From Evernia prunastri (Eukaryota; Ascomycota; Lecanoromycetes; Lecanorales; Parmeliaceae), in the NCBI GenBank assembly GCA_003184365.1, contig NKYR01000104.1:1-64000 (forward strand): DNA of 64,000 nucleotides. The letters run 5' to 3'. The stretch's first letter is position 1. Every line of letters starts with the position of its first letter. Positions 51,191 through 62,346 of this stretch are shown here, one piece after another. The notes below the pieces were generated by a model, which did not search any database, was not told the DNA's origin, and saw nothing but the letters and a program-made list of their open reading frames with translations. A program made the position numbers and the translations under genes.

Positions 51191-51573
51191 ACTTTTTGAA
51201 AATCTTGATTTGGGGTAGTTCATCTCGAGGGGAGACAATACAATGCTTAACCCGCGCGATCAGATAGCGTGATATCATCCGACGTCAGCGTGGTGGTAGA
51301 AACCCTCTCTTATCAGCCATGATTTCTATCGCTGCTGATGTATAATTTCTAGGCTACGAAAGCTCTACGTCGAAAAAGAAAGAAGCAAGATCAACTCGAG
51401 CAAAAATAATCGAACGCGACACACAACGTTATTTATAATCATGAAAAGCAAATTAATTACACGACGAGAGGGTCAATTCATCAAAACAGTGTATATCTCG
51501 CTATCATCTCTCCTCCCTCAAAGCGTCTGAAGCTGCAGGATTTATCGAGTGATGATCCGATAACCGTAGCTCT

Positions 51574-51815
51574 TCAGTTCAGTTCAGTTCAGTTCAGTTC
51601 AGTTCAGTTTAGTGCTTAGTTTAATCCAGTTCAATCCAATCTAGTTTAGATCAATTCAACTCAACTCAGTTCGATCCGATTCGAGCCAATTCAACACAGT
51701 CTCATTCAGTTCAATCCAAAGCAATCAAGTTCAGTCTAGTTCAATCTAGCCCAGATACAATATAATCCCAATCCAATTCAATTCAATTCAATTCAGTTCA
51801 GTCCAGTCCAGTCCA
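51574..51815. repeat. GTTCA microsatellite grading into degenerate satellite
   Basis: About seven perfect TTCAG units (51574-51609) pass into some 200 bp of diverged units such as CAATCCAATCTAG, CAATTCAACTCAACTCAG and GTCCAGTCCAGTCCAG. The gradient of decay suggests an old array with a recently expanded edge. Confidence 0.88.
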
Positions 51816-52015
51816 GAATAACAGCAGCGAAGCACGCCCGCCTTCAGTCCCTCCCTTTGCCTCTCCTCTCCTCTCCTCTGTTGTATTGTATAATATAACT
51901 CATATCACAATCTCCAGCGTCGGGTTGGGGGATCCGTAGCCAAAAAAGGCTCAATGTCGGCGGCGTTTGTTGCATTGGTCCGTGGTTTCGAAGCGTGTGG
52001 TGCGTGTGTTGAACG

Positions 52016-52017
52016 GT

Positions 52018-52055
<38 letters not shown>
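52016..52055. repeat. TG dinucleotide microsatellite
   Basis: An almost perfect (TG)n tract of about 40 bp with one TTTG interruption, followed by a T/G-rich and then G-rich segment with long G-runs at 52078-52110. Confidence 0.93.
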
Positions 52056-52058
<3 letters not shown>

Positions 52059-53132
52059 GTTTTGTTGTTGGAGTGGAGGGGAGGGGGGGGAGGGGGCGGG
52101 GGAAAGGGGGTAGGATATGTTCCTGGTCTGGTGGTTCTGGGTGGGAGGGGAGAGGGTTGGGTTTTGGTTTTGAAGGTGGGTTTTTTGGGGGGTAAAGACG
52201 AGACCAGATTTGATTGAAATGGAATGGAATGGAATGGAATTGTTTCTTGGTGGTTGAATCGCCTTTTCCTTTTCCTTTTCCTTTTCCTTTTGTTTTTCTT
52301 ACTCTCTGTTTTTATTACTGATCTCTTGTCGGAGGGCTCGTTCTCTACCTTATTTCTTCAATTCGATGAACTCGTTCTCCTCGTTCTCATTGAACGTTTT
52401 CGTTCTCATTTTCACGGGAAGGCTCTGGCGAGTATATTGAAATTAGGGAGGACTGCGAGTTGCTTGATCTATTGCGTGCGCGCTTGGTTATTGGTGCTGC
52501 TTGTTTGTCGTGTTGAAAGGAAAGGAAAAGATGGAGATAAAGATATGAGAAGGAGGGGAGAGAGTGAGGGTAAGAAGATGGAAGTGAGGCGAGGAGAAGA
52601 GGAGATAGGGAGTGAGGAGATGGAAAGGGGAATATGGAATTGGGAGATGGACAATAAAGGGATAGGATCCGGAAGATGAGAATGGAATATAGAGAAGAGA
52701 GGAGGGAAAGGGAAAGGGGAAAAGAGAAAAGTAAATGGGAGAGAGCAAATAAAAATAAGCAGATAAAAGAAGAAGATAAGAACGGGAAGACGAATCGGAA
52801 GATACGGACAGGGACAATAGGGATATGGGAACAAGAGATTCGAGAATGGAGATTGGGTACCTATATCTAATATAGTGTTCAATCGAAAAGGAAAGCGGAT
52901 AAACTTCGAGTACTGCTTGTTAAGGATCATTATTCATTAACAATGACATGAATATCAGAGCTCACTGTAAGTTATGAGTCTAATTATGTCTCTCGAAAAT
53001 GCAATCGTACGCTCCCATCCATATCGAAGTCGTTGGGAACGGCGGCGGTTGGTGCTCTTTCTGTGTGCTGGGAAAGGTAGTGATTGCATGTAGGTATTTG
53101 TTCGTATTCCTTGCTTACTTGCTTATCCATAG

Positions 53133-53135
<3 letters not shown>

Positions 53136-53176
<41 letters not shown>

Positions 53177-53208
53177 CTCACTCACTCACTCACTTACTCA
53201 CTCACTCC
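53136..53208. repeat. GA microsatellite followed by ACTC tetranucleotides
   Basis: (AG)n spans 53136-53174 and passes directly into CTCACTCACTCACT-type units to about 53208. Confidence 0.93.
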
Positions 53209-53730
53209 CTCCCTCCCAACCACCCCTCCATTCCATCTCACTCCAGCCAGACAAAGAAATAAAACGAAACGAAAAGACAAGCACAACCCTTCTTTCATTT
53301 CTACCCTCGTCCGAAAAGCAGGGGCACAGAAAATTCCCTCGCGCGGACCCTTAAAGGCAAACACACACACACACACACATATACGAAATCCTTGGTCTGA
53401 TCCCCTGAAGCATCCCGTCCGTAATTCATTGTTGGAATGCAGAAAGCAAAGCAAAGCAAAGCAAAGCGAAGCAATACAAGCAGGCATGACAAGGAAGTTG
53501 TAAAAAAGAAGAAAGACATCGCTTCCTTGGATGTTCATCTATGGAAGCAGACAGGTAGACACGGGTGATGCGATTCCTGCCTTTCTTGCTGCCATGTTAC
53601 ATATATATATTAGAACTCCTGGTCCCTGTCTGTCTGTCTGTCTGTCTCAGGTGGCGCACGGGGAATCTTTGCTGCCCGGAACCGACTGGGATGTTTTCTG
53701 CTTGGCAGAGAGAGAGAGAGAGGTCGAAAA

Positions 53731-53980
53731 ATAGATAGATTGATAGATAGATAGATGGATAGACAGATAGATGGACAGATAGATAGATAGACGTACAAAC
53801 AGATAAATAGACAGAGAGATCTTCGGATCTCCACACAAGCACAGACACACACACAGACACATATAGACACGGATAGATGAATAGATAGACGGATGTATAC
53901 ATAGATAGATCGATAGATAGACAGATAGACAGACAGATAGACAGAAAAACAGACAAGACAGATAGACAAAACAAACCGAC
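53731..53980. repeat. GATA/GACA tetranucleotide block
   Basis: About 250 bp is dominated by ATAGATAGATAG and ACAGATAGACAG units with a short unique island at 53815-53865. Translating either strand gives spurious Ser/Leu/Cys/Tyr- or Tyr/Ile-rich peptides. Confidence 0.92.
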
Positions 53981-54682
53981 AGCAAAAAGAGCAAACAGAC
54001 ATTCCAACCCCTAACAATCAACCTAACACCTATACCTACCACATACACTTAAACCTACACACAGAATAGACAAAAGAAAAAGCCCACCCCAGCTGCCCCG
54101 AAGCAGACTACCTTAGGGAGCAGGTACAAGACAACACCCCCGGCGCCCCGCCTTTTACCCCCCCTCCCGCCTCCCCCCGCGGGGTTGTGTGGTAGTACAC
54201 ACCCAACCGACCCTGAGGAATTCCTGCAAAAGGTAGGCAAGGGAAACCGAGGGGATGAAAGTGGGGTGGGTTGGGGTGGGGGCTTGCTGATACTATGGTA
54301 TGGCATGGTATAGCATGGCATGGGCATAGATACAGGCATGGTAAAAGCTCTATCGGCGCAGGCGCAGCCACAGCCACAGCCACAACCATAGCGGAGTGGG
54401 TTGGTCGGTTGGTTGGTTTGGTGTAGAGATGTAAAGAATGTAGAGATGTAAAGAAAGAGTGATTTTGACGTAGAGATGTAAAGATGTAAAAGAAAGAGTG
54501 ATTCGATGCAAAGAGTGATCCGATCGCCGTAAAGATGTGTAAAGAGCGATCGGTTTAAAAGATGGGGTGCAAAAGCAAAGCAAAATTCAGAACCCCGAAC
54601 GGGAAGGGGATCCTGCGCGTATTAATTTTTTTAGAAAGGGGAAAAGGGGAAAAGGGTCGGGGTAGATGGTATAGTAGCTAGA

Positions 54683-54809
54683 GTAGGTAGGTGCAGTGGG
54701 TAGGTAGGTAGGTAGGTAGATAAGTAGGTAGGCAGGCAGGCAGGTAAGTAGGTAGGTAGGTGGGTGGGTGGGTAGGTAGGTAGGTAAGTAGGTAGGTAGG
54801 TATGTAGGG
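54683..54809. repeat. GGTA tetranucleotide array
   Basis: About 120 bp of GTAGGTAGGTAGG with AAGTAGG, CAGGCAGG and GTGGGTGG variants. Confidence 0.92.
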
Positions 54810-54811
54810 AC

Positions 54812-55010
54812 CGTAGATATCTAGGCTCGTAGGTAGGCTCGTCGATATCTAGGCTCTTAGGTAGGTAGGCTCGTCGATATCTAGGCTCGTAGGCAGGCTC
54901 GTCGATATCTCGGCACCGTAGATATCTCGGCTCGTAGGTACCTAGGCTGGTCGATATCGAGGCAACCGTAGATATCTAGACTCGTATGTAGGCTCGTAGG
55001 TACGCTCGTA
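54812..55010. repeat. Minisatellite built on GATATC
   Basis: About seven units contain (C/T)GTAGATATCTAGGCTCG or GTCGATATCTAGGCTCGTAG with spacings of about 18 to 30 bp. Each unit contains the palindrome GATATC. It appears to have grown out of the adjacent GGTA array, since units end in AGGTAGGCTC. Confidence 0.85.
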
Positions 55011-55789
55011 TATATACCGGCACGTATGTAGGCAACGTATATACGCAGGCATCGTGGATATGTATAGGCTCCCAGACATATATAGGCTCGCATTTGTAGA
55101 CAAGGCAAGGCAGATAAGATAGACAGACAGACGAGGATAGATAGAACAAAACAAAACAGCAGCAGCGCATTTCATCAAATTTCATCAAATCAGATCAGAT
55201 CGAACGTATATATATATACCTACATATATATGTACGAAGGGAGTAAAAGTACGAAGTAAGTAAGTAGCACCAAGAAATCAAACCCCAAAACCCCAGAACC
55301 CCAAAAATCAAAGCCCCCCAAAAAAAGGGGGGGGATTCCAAAAAAAAAGGTATATCTCCGCAATAGTTAGAGTAAACGACCCGCGCATGGAACCACACAC
55401 ACACAAATATCTAAAAATCTAGTAAGAAGCGACTCATTTGAAGAGTTCTGATATATGTTCTTGGCGGATAGCGAGCGCCGTGTACACAGGAGGAGAAGAA
55501 GGGGGGGGCGCCAAAAAGAAGAAAGACGAATAACAAGAAAAGAAGAAAAGGTATCTCCCCAAACGACAAACAAACAAAAAAAAAAAAACGCCATGGGTTA
55601 CAATCGCGGCATGTTTCCTTCCGAACGAAAAGTTGATTTTACTCCCCCCCCCCCTTTTTCCACCTTTCCCCTTTCCTCTTTCCACACACCCCCCTTTATC
55701 CCTATCCTTTCCAACCCATATACTTTCCCTTGTGTGTGCTTTATGTGTGTACGTGTTCTCGTTTTTTATAGGATGGCCCTTCCCCCCAC

Positions 55790-55912
55790 CCCCCTTCCCT
55801 TCCCCCCCTCCCCTTCCCTTCCCTTCCCTTCCCTTCCCTCCCTTCCCTTCCCTCCCCGCTCCCCCACCACCACACCAAGAAAAATAAAAATAAAAATAAA
55901 AATAAAAATAAA
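55790..55912. repeat. TTCCC array and AAAAT array
   Basis: CCCTTCCCTTCCCTTCCC spans about 55790-55857. Separated by a short C/A-rich spacer, (AAAAT)n with about six units follows at 55880-55912. Confidence 0.9.
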
Positions 55913-56022
55913 GAGGTATCAATCAAAAGCCGATCAAAGCAACCACCCGCGGGGGAAGGGAAGAAAATGCATTCGAATCGAAACCCGGGTTTCTGTGTTT
56001 TCAAGTTTGCAGATCCCGCGCA

Positions 56023-57571
56023 TCAGGTATTCCCGACGGCCGTTTTCGCGGGCCCGTCATTATTGGCTTTCTTATCGTCACCACCACCACCACCACCACC
56101 ACCACCGGCTTGCTGCACGACCCCGTTGGTCGCTTCGCCGTTCGCGGTCAGACTCTTCCCGTTGACTTTGACCTGGTTCGCCCCGTCATCATGATGCTGC
56201 TGTCCGTTGATCACCACGACTCCGTTCGCCGTCGTCGTCATCGGCCCTTCCCTGCGCCGGTCCCGCAGCAGATACCCGTCGATCAGCCCCTGGTTCACCG
56301 CCGTGAGCGCCTCCCGCCCTTCCAGCACCGCCTCCACGTTCTCCATCACCAGCCTCTCGAACCCCGTCGCCGTCTCGACGCTCCCGCCGCCCGTGTGCGA
56401 AGTCAGCGTGACGTTGTCCATCTTGCTCAACCGTTCGCTGACGCGCGGTTCGTGCGCGTGCACGTCCAGCCCCGCGGCGCCGATGTGTTTGCTCTCCAGG
56501 GCGTCGGCGAGGTCGTCTTCGTCGATGCAGACGCCACGGGCTATGTTGACGACGCGGGCGCCGCGGGGAAGGAGGGCGAGGGTGTGGGCGTTGAGGAGTG
56601 GGCGGCCCGTGTACGGGGTGGCGATCAGGACGCAATCGCATAAGGGGAGCATCTCTTCCATACTCGGGTAGAATGTGGCGTCCACTTCTCGTTCCATCTC
56701 TGGTTTCTTCTGTATGACGTCATTGTATATGATTTTCATGCCGAGCGCAGCCCAGACCTTCCTCGCAATGGCATGTCCGATATTACCTAAACCTATGATC
56801 CCGAGGGTATGGCCCCGCGGATTGTGCGATTCAAAAGGTATCTTCTGATGCGCGGTGGTCCATTGGTCAGTAGAATTGGAGCGGGCGGCGATGGAGGACC
56901 AGGTCATGTGGCGGAAGACGGAGATTATATGATAGAGGGCCATGTCGGCGACGGATTCGGTGGAGACGTGTGCGCCATTGCAGTAGATAACGCCTGCAAC
57001 CAATATCGCGAACAAGTATCAGCCACAATCTTGCTCGTCGCACAAAACGAAAAAAAAATGGGGGATATTTCGGATCTCCTCGGGCATCGGAGCCATCTCC
57101 TGCGGGTAAGCCGTGCATCGATGCCTTGCATTGACGATCATGCGACCGGATATCGTGCAGCTGTCAGCAGTACACGCACATACCGAATTCCGCCAGTATC
57201 CCAGTCTCCACCCAGTCAAACCCCGCCCCCGCACTGGCCATCACCCGCATGCTCGCCGGCAGCAACTCGATCAATTCCCTGTCCCAGCGGCCCATCTCCC
57301 CGCCTGTATTCCAAAACGGCCGGATCGTCGCGGCAAAGTCGCCCCATGTCCTGTCCTGTAGGTGTTGCTTGAAGACGGAGCGCTGTAGGGAGGAGGGAGG
57401 GGGGTTGATGATGTTGAACTTGGATGAGAGCCGGGAGTAGAGGGCGTGGTTGTACTTGATCGGGTCGCCGAGGTGGAGGATGGTGGGTTTGGCGATGAGG
57501 CCATTGATGTGGCTATTGTCGAGAGGGTCGATGTGCTTGGGGTCACAGGAGGCATCGGCGGTGGAGCCCAT
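56023..57571 (-). CDS. D-isomer-specific 2-hydroxyacid dehydrogenase
   Basis: Exons 57571-57184 and 56993-56023, separated by a 190-nt intron, give 452 residues. The substrate-domain segment ends ASAGAGFDWVETGILAEFG, and after splicing comes VIYCNGAHVSTESVADMAL. The NAD(P) fold carries GIIGLGNIGHAIARK (GxGxxG at 197-202). The catalytic residues are Arg282 (VNIARGVCID), Glu311 (DVHAHEP) and His329 (TLTSHTGGG). Members reduce 2-keto acids to D-2-hydroxy acids; fungal relatives are called glyoxylate reductase or D-mandelate dehydrogenase. The C-terminal 75 residues are an extra disordered tail with a nine-Gly run encoded by a GGT microsatellite. There is no organelle signal. Confidence 0.93.
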
Positions 57572-59630
57572 GTTCGCGCGAAAAGAAGGACGGGTGTTTT
57601 TGGAAATTGAACAGAAAAGTAAACAGATTGCCGCCGTGTCCGATCTTATATATACCTTTGCACTCCCACCTTCCTTTTCCCTTTCTCCACCTCTCAGTTC
57701 GATGAATTTTTTTTTCCCGTCTCTTATTCCTTGCTCAGTGTGCACGTCTCAGCTCAGCTCAGGTTTGCCTTGTCGTGCTTTTAGTAGGACTTACTCAATC
57801 GGTAGGGGCCAATGGACGGCACTCGTTCCGTCCGTTTCCCCAGACCCAATTAACACCCAAAACTAAGCTCTATTCTCTAAGCTTCCCTCAGGTTTCTGAC
57901 GGTCGACGGACTACCGATAGTGCGAGGGAGCGATACGCCGATACGCCTCTTTCCCCGGATTTCACGCTGCAGGCAGCACTCTAGCAGGCGAGATATGACT
58001 TGGTGCATCATCTCCTTCTCGTCTATCAACGATCAGCGATAACAGGGGAGCCTGGACGAATAGCGGGGCTTCCAGCATCTCGTGGCGCGTGACTCTCTCT
58101 ATTCCTCCTAACTTTTTTTTATTTCACGCTCGCGGGACTCGAGCTCCTGAAACTTGTCAGAAGTCCGTTTTTTCCTTTTCGCAATTCGAGACAAATACTA
58201 TTGAGGATCGAGGGGGAAGAGTGATCCCAGCACGCACCGCCAGTCTAGGACTAAGGGAGGAAAAAGAGCCACAGCCGCCACAGCCCTTCACATCCTTGGT
58301 TCCCCTGGAGTAGGACGCTTGGAACTTGCCATGGGCTCTATCTATGGGTCTGCCGGTCCGGGATTTTTGCCCAAAGAGCGAATCCAAGCCAAAAAGCCTA
58401 GATATGCCTAAAATTGAGCTGAACGATGGGTATTTTGATACGTTCGCCTAATATGTGAGAAAGAAAAAAAAAGAAAAAGTCTCCGTCCAGCATATGTTTC
58501 GACCAGGTTACAAGGGAATGTTCAATAACATTAAGGTAACAACAATCAAAAGAATGTTGTGATCGAGGTCCGAGCACGCCAAGGCGGGACTAAATGTTTG
58601 CCTAAATACCGTACCATACACAGTTACACACACTACTTATTAGGTAGTTAAGGTAGTACTTGACTACTTTATTCCCTTGGCCTTAAAACCCCTTAACTTT
58701 TCAACTAATGAATACCTGCATCGAAGATCTACCCTCGCTTACCTGAGGGGCGCCCAACTCCCCAAACTTCAATCTCTCCCAGGCCACTTGGCCCTTGGCA
58801 CTTGGTACCTCCCCCCCCATCCCCTCCCCTTCTAACTTCTTCTCTTTAGGACCCCTCCTTAGGGCGATCCAATAATCATCCAGGCCACCCTGGCCACACC
58901 CTGGGCCAACCTTACCCTTTACTACTGCCTGCCCTTTGGGCTTTCCCCCATCACATCCAAAATGGCTATCTTTAGTTCCCCTGACCTGCGACTTGCTTTG
59001 CTTGCTGCATCTCCCCGTTCTGCCAACCCCTGGGAAAAAGCAGACACCACGCCTGCTTTCGGTATCCCCAGCCGGAACTTTTGCACCTAAAACCTCGTAC
59101 CTCGTACCTTACCACTTACCCCTATCTTTTTTCTGACACAAGCCTGCATACCCTCTGCATGGGCTTTGCATGAGATTTGCAATGGGATTTGCATCCTAAC
59201 AAAACCCGATCAAAGCCGGCCGCCCCGCCTAAGTCGCAGGTGGATAAGAGAAAGGGATTAGGGAAGAGGAAAAAGAAAAGAGAGAGAGAGAAAAAAAGAA
59301 AAAATAAATAAAAAACAAAAGGAAACAAAGGGCAAGGGAAAGGAAAATCAAGGATATCTAGACATCGAATGGGTCAATCCCCACCCCCATCAAGATTCCC
59401 TTTCACCATTTGGCTCCTTCAAAGTTCAATGGAGATCATTTTCCTGGCGACTTAATTTACAAGAACCAATTGGTCACTAGCTGGTATCTCCTTCATGCAA
59501 GTCTCTAGGAGTCTGCTGCAAGTCGAACGCATTGTCCTTGTCCCCGTCCCGTCACTGCTACCATTGCCTGACCGCCTTTTGACTTTATCGAAATTCCTCC
59601 CATGCGATCCTATCTCTTCCCTCCTGCAAC
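57572..59630. other. Intergenic region, no gene supported
   Basis: This 2-kb stretch begins with the 2-hydroxyacid dehydrogenase promoter. It contains short C/T-rich blocks (58780-58850), an A/G-rich block (59270-59345) and a small cluster of TTTGCAT-like words at 59158-59192. I see no coding, tRNA or large repeat signal. Confidence 0.55.
57646..57654 (-). promoter_or_regulatory. TATA box of the 2-hydroxyacid dehydrogenase gene
   Basis: TTATATATA on the plus strand reads TATATATAA on the gene strand, about 75 bp upstream of the ATG at 57571, a normal spacing for a fungal TATA element. Confidence 0.6.
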
Positions 59631-61645
59631 CTACAACTCCTCCTTCACCCTGTCCGACGCCTTTTGACCCGCTTCGCCGACGCGGTTAGTGGCTTCAGTT
59701 CCTGCTTCCTTCACGTGGTCAGCTGCACCTTGACCCTGATACGCAGCCTCTTGACGGCCACTAGCGGCTCCAATCTTCAGCTGATCAAGAACCCACTGCG
59801 CTCCGTTTTGCAGACTGGCGAAAATGCCGGGCCCAGGGGTATTGGTGCCGTGGCGAAAGTATTGAGCATTGCGACGGGCCATAGCCTTGAGTTCATTCGT
59901 ATTGCTCCCTTGATAATTCTTGATGCCGTACGAGTCAAGGTATGACTTGAGTTCAGAGTCGGACCACGTATCGAAGGTGCTGTCTTTGACTGCATCCGTA
60001 GATGCTGCAAGATACGACGTGACCGAAGCGTAGTTGCTTCCTCCTGATTTCGAGGCGCTCGAATAGCTGTCTTGGGCTTGTTTGAGGAGATCATCGCGGG
60101 TCGCACCAGCTTTGTTCGCAGCCTTCTGCGCCGCCTTGTCGTTTGATGAAGATAGGTACTTCCTAAGAAAGTTAAATGATAAGCATGTCTCACAACATGT
60201 CTCACAACATATCCGCACCAGAGCACTTACTTCAGGTTATCGACAGTCCATGTGTCAAACGTCCAAGCAGACCATCCAGTTGACGCCTTATGCTTGTTGA
60301 GCCGGACTTGCTTGATGAGCTCGTCTTTCTTGCCGCCTTGAGGGACAGGTACGCCTCGTGCATCAAGAAATGCCTTGAGCCGGCTGTCACTCCAAGTACC
60401 AATGGCTTGGTTGAAAGCGTCCTCCCCTTTCAACTGGGCGTCATCAGTGGCTCTGGCAAACTCGTTGTTGGCCTTTGTCGTCGCAGCTCCGTAAGCGCTT
60501 GAGACTGAAGAGGCTGCGTTTTCACCAGTCAGGGCATTGCGATGCTTGCGCGCGAGCGCCAGAAGCTCATTTCTCTTGGATCCTTGGGGTACTTTGATAC
60601 CATTCTTGTCGGCCCATTCCTTGATCTGAGAGTCGCTCCATGAGTCAAGAAGGGCGTCGCTCAGACTCTGCTTGGCAGCTTGGGCAGACTTGGAGGCGGA
60701 AGCGGCGGAATCCTTGAGATTGGTACTAGCAAGGCGTGAGTTGCGGCGTACTGAAGCAATGAGCTTGTCACGGGTGCTTGGTTGAGGTACGGGCACTCCA
60801 CGCTCGTCAAGGAATTCCTTCAGATCGGACTCGGACCAGGTCTCATACAGCCAGTCGCCGGGATAGTGGATGGATTGTCCAAGCTTCTTCGCGATTGACT
60901 CATAATTCGAGCGCGCTGCTGCGATCATAGTGTCGCGCTTGCGGGGTTGAGGAGCTGGAATGTTGTTTTTGTCAAGGAACGATTTCAGTTGAGAGTCGGT
61001 CCAGCTGCGTGTTGAATGTCAGTAATGGATCTTGGTAGTGAGGGATTGAGGAATACCTATCGAAAATCCAGTCTTTCACCGATTGGTATGATTCCGAAGC
61101 AGAGTCCGCACTGTCCGTCCAATAGCTCTTGACCGAGTTGACCAAGCTGTTCTTGTTCGTGTCCGCGGACTTCTTGGTATCAGCTCCCTTCGATTTGAGG
61201 TATGACTGAAGTTGGGGAGTATCCCAGTCGTTGTACGGCGTAGCAACTTTGTCATTCCAATTGCTCTTTACAAGTTTTTCGAGGTCTTTGCGGTCTGCGG
61301 GTGTGGGATATGGAACGTTATGATCTGAGAGCCAACGCTCCAGCTCGGTTTCATGCCATTTGTTGTAAGCTAAAACACCGAATCAGAGAGGCACGTGTCA
61401 AAAAACGCGTACATGTGCATTGTTGATGGTTTGAGCTCGAATGAAGCTGAAGCTCTGTGTGACGTAACGTTTCGTTGTAGAGCATTGTAGAGACAATTTT
61501 TGGTTCATCATAAACACCAGGCAACAGATCTAGAGAAGCAAAAGGAATACTGACCTGCCTTGGTGGCTCCACCGAACCAGCTGCTTGCAACGGTTGACTC
61601 TGTCGCCAACGCGAACAGCAAGACGGAGGAAAGTGAGATCTTCAT
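59631..61645 (-). CDS. ish1: Ish1/Msc1-type stress-response nuclear-envelope protein, eight Ish1 repeats
   Basis: Exons 61645-61555, 61369-61057, 61004-60231 and 60162-59631 give 569 residues. The N-terminus is a signal peptide (MKISLSSVLLFALATESTVA). I count eight helix-extended-helix Ish1 motifs of about 40-60 residue spacing, including WHETELERWLSDHNVPYP, WTDSQLKSFLDKNNIPAPQ, WSESDLKEFLDERGVPVPQ, WSDSQIKEWADKNGIKVPQ, WSDSRLKAFLDARGVPVPQ and WSDSELKSYLDSYGIKNYQ. In fission yeast Ish1 sits at the nuclear envelope and is induced by stress and in stationary phase; the budding yeast relative is Msc1. The C-terminal 50 residues are a Lys/Glu/Ala-rich amphipathic tail (DHVKEAGTEATNRVGEAGQK) like late-embryogenesis proteins. 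The relation to DNA or membrane binding is family inference. Confidence 0.94.
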
Positions 61646-62346
61646 CTTGTATCGCGGAATATGTGTATGCCTCAACTGCAGTGCTTTTTTGCGAAGTCCG
61701 TCGTCAGCAGGAATCAAGGCAGGGAGTAACCGATCGATGACTTACTGAAGTAGTTGATAATAGAGTGAGGTCTTTGTTGTGGAGTTGTTATTGAAAGTTG
61801 GAGCAACAAACGGGGGAAGCTGCTTAGCGCGACGGCGGCCTGGTAATTTAAAATGACGTAGCGGTGGAAGCCACGAAGCATGAAATAATAATGACAACAC
61901 CGCCTTTTACAAAGAATGACCCTTCACCTGTCATCTACCGCATTTTTGGCTTCTAGAAAGCTGATACTTTGACACTTCGACACTTTGCGAGAGGCTGCGC
62001 TATAAAACAGTCTGTAAGGAGCTGTTCCCTGGGTTTGAGCATGAAAAGACAGATGCAATCATCGGAAAGCCCACACTCGTTACCGGGGCTACGAAGTTGG
62101 CATGTGAGTCAAAGTGGGGAAGCGCGTGTCATCAATGTCGTTATAGCTGATGCTTACTCCGTATGGATGGAGGGCATCGCTGCGAAATATTGGTCTCTGA
62201 CGTTCAATGCCTGTCAAAACACATGCTGCTGCCATACGTAGGAGCTGTAGAAAAGGCGTTTTGTCGTCGCCTATCAAATGCCTCCTATCCTGCAATGACA
62301 TATCGCCTGCTGGCGCGTCCCTTCAGCTCAAAAGTGCCCCTTCCCG
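61646..62346. other. Ish1-like promoter region
   Basis: These 701 bp between the two minus-strand genes contain the Ish1-like leader and promoter. An AT-rich TTTAAA lies near 61847 on the gene strand. I see no gene here. Confidence 0.55.

Larger units (their letters stand above)
51816..56022. other. Gene-free region densely packed with microsatellites
   Basis: I find no supported gene in 4.2 kb. Nearly every few hundred bases carries a different simple repeat; the largest are listed separately. Others are CCTTTT at 52265-52292, polypurine at 52510-52745, ACACAC at 53360-53380, GCAAA at 53446-53472, CTGT at 53626-53646, ATGGTATGGC-type at 54290-54330, GTAGAGATGTAAAG at 54423-54490 and AAAGGGGAAAAGGGG near 54635. 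Frames across these are artefacts of repeat composition. Confidence 0.75.

Noticed and set aside
53597..54048. Ser/Leu/Cys-rich minus-strand proteins of 133-136 residues that look like membrane peptides
   Set aside because: They are produced by the GATA/GACA array in three frames at once, which a real gene would not show.
47891..56022. Centromere
   Set aside because: The block is not uniformly AT-rich, lacks a retrotransposon cluster and is too heterogeneous; nothing in the sequence specifically indicates a centromere.
55455..56165. A 236-residue plus-strand open frame
   Set aside because: It crosses TTCCC and AAAAT microsatellites and then runs antisense to the 2-hydroxyacid dehydrogenase.
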